The notes: generated by a model from the letters alone, not told the origin. Positions 1-7,577 are shown, counted from the stretch's first letter. The stretch: DNA of 64,000 bases from Bacteroidales bacterium (GCA_017465225.1 JAFTWQ010000026.1:62001-126000); one strand, 5' to 3'. Translations and numbers: made by a program.

Positions 1-1936
1 CGATTTCCACATAGAAGATATGTCCGCCGCCGGTGAGTGCGTGGTATGGTCCTTCGATCTCGGCCTTGTGCTTCGGAGTACACTTGTAGTATACCGGCAC
101 ATGGTTCGAATTGGTGTAGTAGTCCTTGTCGGTCACGCCCGGGATGATGCCGAACTTCTTCTTGTCACCGCGTGTGAAACGGCCTGCAAGGCCTTCTGCC
201 GGGGTTGCGAGCACGCTGTAGTTGTGCTTGTATGTCTCGCAGAACTCGTTGATCTTGCTTCTCATGAATGTCACGATGCGGAGTCCAAGCTCCTGAGCCT
301 CTGCCGACTCGCCATGATGCTTTCCGACGAGGGCGATGAGGGTCTCTGCAAGTCCGATGAATCCGATACCTAGGGTTCCGTGGTTGATCACAGCCTCGAT
401 TGTGTCATTTTCAGCAAGCTTCTCGCTGTCGAGCCAGAGTGCTCCCATAAGGAGAGGGAACTGCTTCTTGAGGGCTGTCTTCTGGAAGTTGAATCTCTCG
501 TTGAGCTGCTTTGCTGCGATCTCGAGGGCCCAGTCAAGCTTCTTGAAGAACTCGTGGATCCTGTCCTCCTGATTCTCTATGCCCATGCACTCGATCGCGA
601 GCTTCACGATATTGATCGTGGTGAACGAAAGGTTGCCTCGTCCGATGGATGTCTTAGGTCCGAACCTGTTCTCGAACACGCGTGTGCGGCATCCCATTGT
701 AGCAACCTCGTACTGATATCTCTTCGGATCGTCCGGTGTCCACAGCTCGTGGTGGTTGAACGGAGCGTCGAGGTTCACGAAGTTAGGGAAGAAACGTCGT
801 GCCGATACCTTGCATGCGAACTTGTAGAGGTCGTAGTTGCGGTCTTCAGGAAGATAGCTTACGCCTCTCTTCTTCTTCCAGATCTGGATAGGGAAGATGG
901 CGGTCGAGCCGTTGCCTACGCCTTCGTATGTGGTGTTGAGGAGCTCGCGGATCACGCAGCGGCCCTCTGCCGATGTGTCGGTACCATAGTTGATCGAGCT
1001 GAACACAACCTGGTTTCCACCGCGTGAGTGGATAGAGTTCATGTTGTGAACGAATGCCTCCATAGACTGATGAACGCGGCTTACGGTCATGTTGATCGCA
1101 TGCTGGATCACGCGGTCGTCGCCCTGGATGCCGACGAGGTCACGTCTGAGATAGTCATCGATAGGGGCATCATAAAGGCGGGCATAGCTTTCGCCGTTGA
1201 TCTCGCCGATCTTGTCAAGCTCTTCCTGGAAGGTCTTCCTTACGAACGGAGCCATGTAGAAGTCGAAGGCAGGGATCGCCTGACCTCCGTGCATCTCGTT
1301 CTGCACTGTCTCCATCGAGATACATCCGAGGATGCTGGCAGTCTCAATGCGCTTTGCAGGGCGTGACTCGCCATGGCCGGCATAGAAACCTTCCTCGAGG
1401 ATCTTGTCGAGCGGGTGCTGGATGCATGTAAGGCTCTTGGTAGGGTAGTAGTCCTTGTCATGGATATGGATGTAGTTGTTCTTCACAGCCTCCTTCACAT
1501 CCTCTGACAGCAGGCACTCGTCCACATATGATTTTGTGGATTCGGAAGCGAACTTCATCATCATTCCTGCAGGAGTGTCAGCGTTCATGTTGGCGTTCTC
1601 GCGGGTGATCTCGGTGGCCTGCGCGTCGATGATCTCCTGGAATATCTCGCGCGACTTCGCCTTGCGGGCGAGGTTACGCTGGTTACGGTATGCGATGTAT
1701 TTCTTTGCGACCTCCTTGCGCGGACTGTTCATGAGCTCATACTCGACCTGATCCTGGATGTCTTCAACGCTCATGTTGTCGACATTGATCTTAGAGATGG
1801 CAGAAGCGATCTCCGCCGCAAGTACGATGTCCTCTCCCTCCTCGGTCACATTCATTGCCTTGAGGATGGCGTCAACGATCTTCCTGTTGTCAAATATCAC
1901 GACTCTTCCGTCGCGCTTCACTACATGCTTTACCAT
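1..1936 (-). CDS. nrdD: Anaerobic ribonucleoside-triphosphate reductase (NrdD), 3' end outside window
   Basis: Glycyl-radical enzyme that reduces NTPs to dNTPs without oxygen. Translating the minus strand from the ATG at 1936 gives about 645 uninterrupted codons, starting MVKHVVKRDGRVVIFDNR, an ATP-cone domain (about residues 1-90). The catalytic barrel follows, with stretches such as SRGGNQVVFSSINYGTD, GNGSTAIFPIQIW and NLSFTTINIVKLA. The frame is still open at base 1 (reading HALTGGGHIFYVEI), so the C-terminal zinc cysteines and the glycyl-radical RVxGY loop lie outside the window. A Bacteroidota promoter lies about 100 bp upstream. The activase nrdG would be expected downstream, beyond the edge. 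All plus-strand open frames over this region are shadows. Family assignment is firm. Confidence 0.95.
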   Translation of the reverse strand, partial: MVKHVVKRDGRVVIFDNRKIVDAILKAMNVTEEGEDIVLAAEIASAISKINVDNMSVEDIQDQVEYELMNSPRKEVAKKYIAYRNQRNLARKAKSREIFQEIIDAQATEITRENANMNADTPAGMMMKFASESTKSYVDECLLSEDVKEAVKNNYIHIHDKDYYPTKSLTCIQHPLDKILEEGFYAGHGESRPAKRIETASILGCISMETVQNEMHGGQAIPAFDFYMAPFVRKTFQEELDKIGEINGESYARLYDAPIDDYLRRDLVGIQGDDRVIQHAINMTVSRVHQSMEAFVHNMNSIHSRGGNQVVFSSINYGTDTSAEGRCVIRELLNTTYEGVGNGSTAIFPIQIWKKKRGVSYLPEDRNYDLYKFACKVSARRFFPNFVNLDAPFNHHELWTPDDPKRYQYEVATMGCRTRVFENRFGPKTSIGRGNLSFTTINIVKLAIECMGIENQEDRIHEFFKKLDWALEIAAKQLNERFNFQKTALKKQFPLLMGALWLDSEKLAENDTIEAVINHGTLGIGFIGLAETLIALVGKHHGESAEAQELGLRIVTFMRSKINEFCETYKHNYSVLATPAEGLAGRFTRGDKKKFGIIPGVTDKDYYTNSNHVPVYYKCTPKHKAEIEGPYHALTGGGHIFYVEI

Positions 1937-2043
1937 AAAACTATAAGTGTCAATTCCATAGGGCCTCTCATTGCAAAAGGCTCTTATTTGAGTTATAAAT
2001 CCTGTGGGTTTCCTTTGATGATGTCTGTCCTCTGACAGTAGCA

Positions 2044-2075
2044 CAAATATAAGTCAAATACTTGCAATAATCAAA
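2044..2075 (-). promoter_or_regulatory. nrdD promoter (Bacteroidota type)
   Basis: On the minus strand TTTG (2075-2072) is followed after 20 bp by TATATTTG (2051-2044). This matches the Bacteroidota sigma-ABfr consensus TTTG-N19-21-TAnnTTTG. The predicted start near 2037 leaves a leader of about 100 nt before the nrdD ATG at 1936. Confidence 0.7.
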
Positions 2076-2089
2076 ACAAAGTTATTAAC

Positions 2090-2132
2090 AAAAATAAAAT
2101 GTCTTTGTTAACACATTGGTTAACAAAGACAT
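2090..2132 (-). terminator. Intrinsic terminator after the phosphopantetheinyl transferase gene
   Basis: A perfect 14-bp inverted repeat (arms 2099-2112 and 2119-2132, 6-nt loop) lies just past the PPTase stop. On the minus strand it is followed by TTTTATTTTTG. It also lies upstream of the nrdD promoter, so it insulates the two genes. An additional operator role cannot be excluded. Confidence 0.75.
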
Positions 2133-2168
2133 AGACATTTAATAAATTTTATATTTTCTAAATTGGGT

Positions 2169-2804
2169 TTATCCGACCAGCCATACGAGGACGTGGCGGT
2201 CGAAGATCATGTACTCCAGTTCGAAGTCCTCTTCGTGCTCGTCCTTGTGGATGAATGTGGCTTCCAGCTCGCCCTCCTTCCTGAGGTTGAACTTCTCCAC
2301 TTCGATCTGCTCGGCGAATACGACACGGTTCTGGGACATCCTCTTGAAGATGGCCTCTTTCGCGCACCAGTAGATCGCGAGCTGCTCGTTTCTCTTCTCC
2401 TTCTCGAGATCGTCGATCTCGTCCTCCGAAAGAGCCTTCTTCTCGACAACCGAGAAATCCCTGTCGAGAGACTCGATGTCGATGCCGAGCTCGTCGTCGT
2501 CGCTTATGATGATCGCCACATACTTGTCGGTATGGGTGATGCTGATGTTTGTCACGCTGTTCTCGAGGTAAGGCTTTCCGTTGTCGTGGTGGTTGAGGTA
2601 CATCTTCTCCTCGAACACTTCGTTCAGGAGCGCCCTTACCGCCAGCTTCTGCCTTCTGTGGCTCTCTTCCCTGTAGAGCGAGATTTCTTCAAGTTCGTCT
2701 GTAGGGACCGATACCAGACTCTTAAGCTCCTCTTCGGTCTCCGTTACCTGCCATACGGCGATCTCCGCCTTGTTTTCAAGTTTCTTTCTTAAATATAGTG
2801 CCAT
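2169..2804 (-). CDS. 4'-phosphopantetheinyl transferase superfamily protein
   Basis: Predicted to move the 4'-phosphopantetheine arm of CoA onto a serine of acyl-carrier-type proteins, converting apo to holo form. It is 211 residues, the usual size for the Sfp-like two-half fold. The signature is visible: LGIDIE (metal-binding Asp and Glu) near residue 125, then YWCAKEAIFKR about 40 residues later, matching the W-x-x-KE-A-x-x-K motif. The N-terminal half carries the basic stretch REESHRRQK. The gene is preceded by a roughly 200-nt structured leader or small RNA and followed by a strong terminator, so it looks monocistronic. Whether it serves fatty-acid ACP or a secondary pathway cannot be told. 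Confidence 0.85.
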   Translation of the reverse strand: MALYLRKKLENKAEIAVWQVTETEEELKSLVSVPTDELEEISLYREESHRRQKLAVRALLNEVFEEKMYLNHHDNGKPYLENSVTNISITHTDKYVAIIISDDDELGIDIESLDRDFSVVEKKALSEDEIDDLEKEKRNEQLAIYWCAKEAIFKRMSQNRVVFAEQIEVEKFNLRKEGELEATFIHKDEHEEDFELEYMIFDRHVLVWLVG

Positions 2805-2825
2805 ATATTAATGATGTTCTATGAT

Positions 2826-3037
2826 AGAGTGGAATTCGGGGTGCCTATATACGACAGACCAGTGCGTGCAGACCATGCACACACGCAGAATCCGCCCTCC
2901 TGACCTTCGTCAGAAGTGCTGCCCATAACCATATAAATATTGTTGGACAACGGATCGTCAGACATCTGATCCGCAGAGACTTTCTGTTCTTTTACTATAG
3001 GACTGGGAGGTTCCACTTGTCTTATCTTCTTAAATTT
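2826..3037 (-). ncRNA. Candidate structured RNA or leader upstream of the PPTase gene
   Basis: Transcription should start near 3037, downstream of a -7 box. Three nested long-range pairings close an RNA of about 200 nt: AGTGGAA/TTCCACT (3011-3017 with 2828-2834), CCTATA/TATAGG (2996-3001 with 2844-2849) and ACAGA/TCTGT (2983-2987 with 2854-2858). A symmetric 9x9-nt internal loop separates the first two. Local hairpins fill the interior, including CGGAT...ATCCG and TTGTccAACAA. The rod shape recalls 6S RNA, but I see no T-run terminator at the 3' end, and the PPTase ATG follows about 20 nt later, so a cis-acting leader is equally possible. An overlapping 88-codon minus-strand frame is judged non-coding because its ATG lies upstream of the promoter. 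Confidence 0.4.
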
Positions 3038-3042
3038 CAGCC

Positions 3043-3050
3043 GCAAAGAT
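3043..3050 (-). promoter_or_regulatory. Promoter -7 box for the structured RNA/PPTase transcript
   Basis: TATCTTTG on the minus strand matches TAnnTTTG. Only a weak T-rich -33 element (TTTT) lies about 19 bp upstream. It is the only promoter-like site for the PPTase gene. Confidence 0.5.
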
Positions 3051-3139
3051 ACTAAATGTTTTGATATCTTAAAATTAATTTGCACACCGGAGCCCGATGA
3101 GCGGATTTTTCATTATCTTGCAGACAATAGCGAGAGATT

Positions 3140-4225
3140 ATGATGAAGATTGCATTCCTTTTGATTCCGCTGGTTTATCTGGCGGGGAACGGATATCTGT
3201 ACTGGAGGGTGCTGCAGATGGCGGGGACTTTGCCGGTATGGGTCAGATGTGTCATTTCGGTGCTGTTCTGGTTTGCGGCATTTTCGCTTTTCATGTCCAT
3301 CGGTCTTCGTGATTCGGGCCTTCCCGGAGCCTTCCTGAAGGCCATGTACCTTATGGGCTCGGTGTGGATGGTCTTCCTTCTGTATTCTGTGCTGCTGCTC
3401 ATAGTCTTTGACGTGGCGAGGGCTTTCATACCGTCGCTGGGACCTGGCCTGAAATACGTCCTTCCTGTTACTGCCTGCCTTCTTGTTTACGGCTATGTGA
3501 ATTACAGGAATCCGAAGGTTGAGCACGTCGATATAGCCCTTGACAAGCCTGTGGACGGGATTACGGCGGTCGCCATCAGCGATGTGCATCTTGGCCATGG
3601 TACGGGAGTGCGGGCCTTGAAGAGGTATGTGGATCTGATAAACGGGCAGAATCCGGATGTGGTGTTCATTGCCGGAGACCTCATCGACAACAGCGTCGAG
3701 CCCCTGCTGAACGAGCCTTTTGCCGAGGCGCTGGATGGCCTGAAGGCTCCTATGGGCATATATATGGTCCCGGGCAATCATGAATTCATCAGCGGAATCG
3801 AGGCGTGTGAGGCGTTCCTTGCTGGGACGAGGGTCCGTCTTCTGCGTGACGATGTCGAGTCTCTGCCATGCGGCCTTCAGGTCATCGGACGTGACGACCG
3901 TTCCAATCCGCGCCGTCTTTCCCTCGAGGAACTGCTCGAAAAGGCCGATACATCGCGTCCTGTTCTGGTGCTTGACCATCAGCCGTACGGGCTTGCGCAT
4001 GCGGATTCGCTCGGCATAGACATGCAGGTCAGCGGACATACCCACCGGGGACAGATATGGCCGCTGAACTGGCTGACAGACGCAATCTATGAGCAGAGCC
4101 ATGGCTATCGCAAGTGGGAGAATGCCCATATCTATGTCTCCAGCGGACTCTCGCTATGGGGTCCTCCTTTCCGCATCGGAACCCGAAGCGACATGGTTGT
4201 GTTAAAAATCTTGCATGAGGAGTGA
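3140..4225 (+). CDS. Membrane-anchored metallophosphoesterase (YaeI-like)
   Basis: Calcineurin-like phosphoesterase attached to the inner membrane. The first 125 residues hold four hydrophobic segments (about 5-20, 35-52, 68-92 and 105-120). The catalytic domain follows with all metal-binding motifs: SDVHLGH (D-x-H), AGDLIDN (GD), PGNHE, LDHQPYG and SGHTHRGQIWP. YaeI-type members hydrolyse phosphodiesters, including lipid head groups; the substrate here is unknown. The length of 361 fits multi-TM members of the family. ATGs at 3140 and 3143 are both possible starts. The gene stands alone, with a possible weak promoter close upstream. Confidence 0.85.
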   Translation: MMKIAFLLIPLVYLAGNGYLYWRVLQMAGTLPVWVRCVISVLFWFAAFSLFMSIGLRDSGLPGAFLKAMYLMGSVWMVFLLYSVLLLIVFDVARAFIPSLGPGLKYVLPVTACLLVYGYVNYRNPKVEHVDIALDKPVDGITAVAISDVHLGHGTGVRALKRYVDLINGQNPDVVFIAGDLIDNSVEPLLNEPFAEALDGLKAPMGIYMVPGNHEFISGIEACEAFLAGTRVRLLRDDVESLPCGLQVIGRDDRSNPRRLSLEELLEKADTSRPVLVLDHQPYGLAHADSLGIDMQVSGHTHRGQIWPLNWLTDAIYEQSHGYRKWENAHIYVSSGLSLWGPPFRIGTRSDMVVLKILHEE

Positions 4226-4256
4226 TGATTTTAAACCATAATACCATTTAAATTAT

Positions 4257-4264
4257 TATATTTG
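4257..4264 (+). promoter_or_regulatory. mdh promoter -7 box
   Basis: TATATTTG matches TAnnTTTG and lies 48 bp before the mdh ATG. No good TTTG -33 element sits at the expected distance. Confidence 0.55.
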
Positions 4265-4311
4265 CCAAGATTTGGAACTAAATGTTAACATTATAGAATA
4301 ATTGAACAATT

Positions 4312-5298
4312 ATGAACTTTTTGACTAACGACAAGCTCGTGATCGTGGGCGCTGGTGGCGCTATCGGTTCTAATATGGCTCAGACTGCTCTTATGCTCGG
4401 CCTTACTCCTAACATCTGCCTTTATGACATCTATGGTCCAGGCGTGAACGGTGTTGCAGAGGAACTCTATCACTGCGCATTCGAGGGTGCCAACATCACT
4501 TGGACAACTGATCCTGAAGTTGCTTTCACAGGTGCTAAGTACATCATCTCATCAGGTGGTGCTCCTCGTAAGGAGGGTATGACCCGTGAGGACCTTCTCA
4601 AGGGTAACTGCCAGATCGCTGCTGAGTTCGGTGACAACATCAGGAAGTATTGCCCGGACGTGAACCACGTTGTAGTTATCTTCAACCCTGCTGACGTTAC
4701 AGCTCTCACAGCTCTCATCCGTTCAGGTCTCAAGCCAAGCCAGCTTACTTCACTCGCTGCTCTCGACTCTACACGTCTCCAGTCAGCAATCGCTAAGGAG
4801 CTCGGCGTACCACAGTACAAGGTTGAGAACGCACGTACTTACGGTGGACACGGTGAGGCTATGGCAGTGTTCGCATCAAAGATCACAGTTGACGGCAAGC
4901 CTCTCGCAGAGTACAACATTCCTGAGGACAGATGGGCAGAGATCAAGCACGCAACTATCCAGGGTGGCTCGAACATCATCAAGCTCCGTGGCCGTTCATC
5001 ATTCCAGAGCCCTGCTTATCAGTCAGTTCTTATGATCCAGGCAGCTATGGGCGGTCCTGAGTTCAACTGGCCTGCAGGATGCTATGTGAACACAGAGAAG
5101 TATCAGAATGTTCTCATGGCTATGCCTACAGTGATCGACGCTACAGGCGTTCACTTCGGTGAGGTAGAAGGAACAGCAGAGGAGATCGCTGCTCTTGATG
5201 CATCTTACGCACACCTCCAGGTTATGCGTGACGAGATCATCAACCTCGGCATCATCCCGCCAGTGGCAGAGTGGAAGACTATCAATCCTAACCTCTAA
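4312..5298 (+). CDS. mdh: Malate dehydrogenase
   Basis: Cytoplasmic NAD-dependent enzyme interconverting malate and oxaloacetate. In anaerobic Bacteroidales it works in the reductive branch toward fumarate, succinate and propionate. The 328 residues begin with the Rossmann motif VGAGGAIGSN and contain GGAPRKEGMTREDLLKGN, NPADVTA, LDSTRLQ and the catalytic-histidine segment TYGGHGEAMAVF. It matches the long Bacteroidota-type form rather than the E. coli form. Codon choice (GCT, CTC, TAC, AAG) is strongly biased, like pgk and unlike most neighbours, which indicates high expression. It is monocistronic, with its own promoter and a strong terminator beyond a repeat element. Confidence 0.93.
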   Translation: MNFLTNDKLVIVGAGGAIGSNMAQTALMLGLTPNICLYDIYGPGVNGVAEELYHCAFEGANITWTTDPEVAFTGAKYIISSGGAPRKEGMTREDLLKGNCQIAAEFGDNIRKYCPDVNHVVVIFNPADVTALTALIRSGLKPSQLTSLAALDSTRLQSAIAKELGVPQYKVENARTYGGHGEAMAVFASKITVDGKPLAEYNIPEDRWAEIKHATIQGGSNIIKLRGRSSFQSPAYQSVLMIQAAMGGPEFNWPAGCYVNTEKYQNVLMAMPTVIDATGVHFGEVEGTAEEIAALDASYAHLQVMRDEIINLGIIPPVAEWKTINPNL

Positions 5299-5303
5299 AA
5301 AGG

Positions 5304-5401
5304 GATAGCCGGTCGAGCCGGCTATGACGGAAGTCGTCATTCCGACTCTAGACTCGTCATTCTGACTCTAGACTCGTCATTCCCGACCTGATCGGGAATC
5401 T
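5304..5401. repeat. REP/BIME-like element: two inverted palindromic cores with tandem 20-bp units
   Basis: A minus-oriented core (ATAGCCGG-TCGAG-CCGGCTAT, 5305-5325, then GACG) and a plus-oriented core (5375-5401, CGTCATTCCCGACCTGATCG...) flank two 20-bp direct repeats (5335-5354 and 5355-5374, each containing GACTCTAGACT). The same core occurs at 17910-17992 and inside trmN6 at 6474-6500. Differences between copies fall at paired stem positions. It lies between the mdh stop and the mdh terminator, so it is transcribed. Confidence 0.75.
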
Positions 5402-5407
5402 AAAATC

Positions 5408-5456
5408 AATAAAAGTGCAAAATTTTTCAAAAAAGTTTTGCACTTTTATTTTTTGT
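5408..5456 (+). terminator. mdh terminator
   Basis: A perfect 15-bp inverted repeat (5408-5422 with 5436-5450; arm AATAAAAGTGCAAAA) is followed by TTTTTTG. Its 3' arm also carries the TTTG -33 element of the following tRNA promoter. Confidence 0.85.
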
Positions 5457-5467
5457 GCCTATATTTG
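5437..5467 (+). promoter_or_regulatory. tRNA-Pro promoter overlapping the mdh terminator
   Basis: TTTG (5437-5440), a 19-bp spacer and TATATTTG (5460-5467) form a full Bacteroidota promoter about 28 bp before the tRNA. The -33 box lies within the mdh terminator stem. Confidence 0.7.
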
Positions 5468-5494
5468 CAGTCCCAAATGAAAGGGAACACTAAT

Positions 5495-5568
5495 CGGGGT
5501 GTGGCGCAGTTGGCTAGCGCATCTGGTTTGGGACCAGAGGGTCCTGTGTTCGAGTCACAGTACCCCGA
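5495..5568 (+). tRNA. tRNA-Pro (anticodon TGG)
   Basis: A 74-nt cloverleaf. Acceptor CGGGGTG pairs with TACCCCG, then discriminator A. The D arm is GCGC...GCGC with AGTTGGCTA, the anticodon arm is CTGG-TTTGGGA-CCAG, giving anticodon TGG, and the T arm is CTGTG-TTCGAGT-CACAG. CCA is not encoded. It is followed at once by a terminator. Confidence 0.95.
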
Positions 5569-5572
5569 CAAG

Positions 5573-5601
5573 GCGGAAGCAGAAATGCTTCCGCTTTTTT
5601 T
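5573..5601 (+). terminator. tRNA-Pro terminator
   Basis: Stem GCGGAAGC (5573-5580), loop AGAAAT, stem GCTTCCGC (5587-5594), then seven T. The last three T plus the following G form the TTTG -33 box of the lolD promoter. Confidence 0.9.
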
Positions 5602-5629
5602 GTGCTTTGGCGGTTGGTTTGTATATTTG
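5599..5629 (+). promoter_or_regulatory. lolD promoter overlapping the tRNA terminator
   Basis: TTTG (5599-5602), a 19-bp spacer and TATATTTG (5622-5629) lie 16 bp before the lolD ATG. The -33 box coincides with the end of the terminator T-run. Confidence 0.7.
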
Positions 5630-5645
5630 TAAAAATTGTACGGAG

Positions 5646-6296
5646 ATGATACAGGCAAAAGGAATAGAGAAGTCTTTCGGTGCGCTGAAGGTGCTGAAGG
5701 GAGTGAGCTTTGAGGTAGGGAAGTCGGAAGTGGTTTCGATCATGGGCGCTTCAGGTGCCGGCAAGTCGACTCTTCTCCAGATTCTGGGCACATTGTCGAC
5801 TCCCGACGCGGGAACCCTCGTCATAGACGGAGTGGATGTGATGTCGCTGGGCAGCAAGTCGCTTGCCGAGTTCCGCAACCGCAAGATCGGTTTCGTATTT
5901 CAGTTCCATCATCTTCTTCCGGAATTCACCGCTCTGGAGAATGTCATGATTCCGGCATTCATCGCCGGCAGGTCTAAAAAGGATGCTGAATCGGCTGCAA
6001 AAGCCCTTCTTGCCGACCTCGGACTGGCTGAAAGATTCACTCACAAGCCATCGGAACTTTCGGGAGGAGAGCAGCAGAGAGTAGCCATCGCGCGTGCCCT
6101 GATCAACAGACCGTCAGTCCTTTTTGCAGACGAGCCCTCCGGCAATCTTGATTCGAAAACCAAGGAAGAACTGCATAAACTGTTCTTCGAACTCCGTGAC
6201 AAATACGGCCAGACCATAGTCATCGTTACTCATGATCCTGATCTGGCAAAAATGTGTGACAGGTCATTATATATGGTAGACGGGCAGTTTGTGTAA
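5646..6296 (+). CDS. lolD: Lipoprotein-releasing ABC transporter ATPase LolD
   Basis: ATPase subunit predicted to power release of outer-membrane lipoproteins from the inner membrane with LolC/E-type permeases, which are not in this window. It has 216 residues: Walker A GASGAGKS at 34-41, signature [15 protein letters not shown] near 138, Walker [14 protein letters not shown] near 157 and the H-loop IVTHD near 195. The open frame extends upstream through the tRNA, but the ATG at 5646 begins a normal LolD N-terminus ([12 protein letters not shown]) and follows the promoter. The stop overlaps the start of the next gene (TGTAATGG), which implies translational coupling. Other MacB/LolD-type MFS-less exporters share this fold, so the substrate is inferred. 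Confidence 0.85.
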   Translation: MIQAKGIEKSFGALKVLKGVSFEVGKSEVVSIMGASGAGKSTLLQILGTLSTPDAGTLVIDGVDVMSLGSKSLAEFRNRKIGFVFQFHHLLPEFTALENVMIPAFIAGRSKKDAESAAKALLADLGLAERFTHKPSELSGGEQQRVAIARALINRPSVLFADEPSGNLDSKTKEELHKLFFELRDKYGQTIVIVTHDPDLAKMCDRSLYMVDGQFV

Positions 6297-7096
6297 TGGG
6301 TGTCTTTCAGTTCAAGAGGTTCAATGTCGTGAATGAGCGCAGCGCCATGAAGGTGAATACCGATGGCGTGCTGCTTGGTGCGGCCATGACCATAAGGCCG
6401 GACGACAGGAGGCTTCTGGACATCGGGACAGGAACAGGTACGATTGCTCTTATGGCGGCGCAGAGGGCGCTGGGGATCCCCGGTCAAGCCGGGGATGACG
6501 AGCCGGTGACCGGGGATGACAAGCCAGTGACCGGGGATGACGAGCCGGTGACCGGAGGTGACGTCATGATTGATGCGATCGACATCGATGAGCCGTCCGC
6601 AACAGAGGCTGCTGAAAACTTCAAGGCTTCGCCATGGTCGGATCATCTTCATGTCCATAATCTGTCGCTTCAGGAATTCGCAGAGACCGGATCGGAAAAA
6701 TATGACCTGATCTTCTCCAACCCACCATATTTCGAGGACTCCCTGACGGCTCCTGACGAGAGGAAAAGCACGGCCAGACACACTTCTGACGGGCTTTCGT
6801 ACAGGGATATCTTTGAATTTGCTGCAGAAAGACTGACCGGCAGCGGCCGTGTCGCCCTCGTGCTTCCGGCAGATCAGGAAGCTCCGCTCTGCAGGTATGC
6901 AAGGATGTGCGGACTCCATCTTTTCCGTATCCTGCGTATACGCACGGTCGAGCGCAAGGCTCCGATCCGTATCATAGCCGAATTCTCGAGAGAAAGGTGC
7001 CAGACTCCTTCAGACGGGACACTTACAATAATGAATAAGGGAAAGTATACCCAAGAGTATCTTTCCCTCACACATGATTTCTATCTTTTCGCCTGA
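6296..7096 (+). CDS. tRNA1(Val) adenine-N6-methyltransferase (TrmN6-like) with repeat-derived insertion
   Basis: Class I SAM methyltransferase of the YfiC/TrmN6 family, which methylates A37 of tRNA1(Val). It has N-terminal FKRFNVVNERSAMKVNTDG, SAM motif I LLDIGTGTG (40-48), acidic strand IDAIDID (92-98) and catalytic SNPPYF near 140. Between motif I and the acidic strand sit about 28 extra residues (61-88, IPGQAGDDEPVTG with 7-residue repeats). They are encoded by a palindromic core plus three 21-bp tandem units. The insertion keeps frame and lies in a surface loop between beta1 and beta2 of the Rossmann fold, so activity is probably kept. The start overlaps the lolD stop. Confidence 0.85.
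   Translation: MGVFQFKRFNVVNERSAMKVNTDGVLLGAAMTIRPDDRRLLDIGTGTGTIALMAAQRALGIPGQAGDDEPVTGDDKPVTGDDEPVTGGDVMIDAIDIDEPSATEAAENFKASPWSDHLHVHNLSLQEFAETGSEKYDLIFSNPPYFEDSLTAPDERKSTARHTSDGLSYRDIFEFAAERLTGSGRVALVLPADQEAPLCRYARMCGLHLFRILRIRTVERKAPIRIIAEFSRERCQTPSDGTLTIMNKGKYTQEYLSLTHDFYLFA
6474..6567. repeat. Palindromic repeat and 21-bp tandem units inside trmN6
   Basis: A core palindrome (GATCCCCGG-TCAAG-CCGGGGATGACG, from 6475) has the minus orientation of the intergenic family at 5304 and 17910. It runs into three 21-bp units starting CGGGGATGAC (6490-6510, 6511-6531, 6532-6552) and a partial fourth. 21 is divisible by three, so each unit adds seven residues without breaking the reading frame. 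Confidence 0.85.
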
Positions 7097-7570
7097 CTAT
7101 TTGTTCTCACCAGGTCTTGAATGCAGTCTTCTGATATGCTGCCTTCTGAACTTTTCCTCCGCGACAAAAATCTTTGCGACCTTCTTGTCGGTCAGGATCT
7201 TGCGGTATTTCTCTACAGAGTCGTCGCGGATTTCATTCTGTTTTTCCAGGGCGTCCAGATATCTGTCCAGGCATTTGCTTATCTCCTTGTCCGCCTTGTT
7301 CTCGTTCAGAGCCTTCTCAAGCTCCATATATGAAGCGAATGTCTCATGCATTGCCTTGTCCAGCTCTTCGCTGACCTGGTTGTATATCGGCCAGAATTTC
7401 TGGGCTTCATCCGGTGTCAGTCCGATTTCCATGGTCAGGAATGCTATCTTTTCGCTCTGCATCCTTTCTTTCCAGTCACTCTTGTTGCCAAACTGTGCTG
7501 AAACCTTTATGCTGCTTGCCAGAAGAATAACCGATACTGACAGCAGTACTGTTAAAAACCTGTTCTTCAT
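7097..7570 (-). CDS. Spy/CpxP-like periplasmic protein of an ECF sigma operon
   Basis: A 157-residue secreted protein: signal peptide (about 1-26, ending KVSAQ), then an all-helical charged domain. FLTMEIGLTPDEAQKFWPIYNQ resembles the LTxxQ repeat of Spy/CpxP periplasmic chaperones, and the helices that follow are rich in Lys, Glu and Arg. It lies 7 bp after the anti-sigma-like gene and ends the operon. Envelope-stress sensing or chaperone function is inferred from family and operon. Confidence 0.6.
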   Translation of the reverse strand: MKNRFLTVLLSVSVILLASSIKVSAQFGNKSDWKERMQSEKIAFLTMEIGLTPDEAQKFWPIYNQVSEELDKAMHETFASYMELEKALNENKADKEISKCLDRYLDALEKQNEIRDDSVEKYRKILTDKKVAKIFVAEEKFRRQHIRRLHSRPGENK

Positions 7571-7577
7571 GATATAC

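Noticed and set aside
1-1751. Plus-strand open frames at 20-1751
   Set aside because: All lie antisense to the NrdD coding sequence, which translates without interruption on the minus strand.
2099-2132. Operator for nrdD (for example an NrdR box)
   Set aside because: The repeat does not look like an NrdR box, lies upstream of the nrdD promoter and has a T-run on the PPTase side, so a terminator explains it better.
2819-3085. 88-codon minus-strand open frame upstream of the PPTase gene
   Set aside because: Its ATG lies upstream of the predicted -7 box, the composition is not protein-like, and the DNA forms nested long-range stems. Treated as a structured RNA, though an internal shorter start at about 2955 cannot be fully excluded.
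3113-4129. 338-codon minus-strand frame over the metallophosphoesterase gene
   Set aside because: The plus strand has all five phosphoesterase motifs in order; the minus product is low in coherent structure and rich in His, Arg and Gln, typical of a shadow.
6490-6552. CRISPR-like array of 21-bp units
   Set aside because: Only three contiguous units without spacers, located inside a coding gene; a tandem repeat, not CRISPR.
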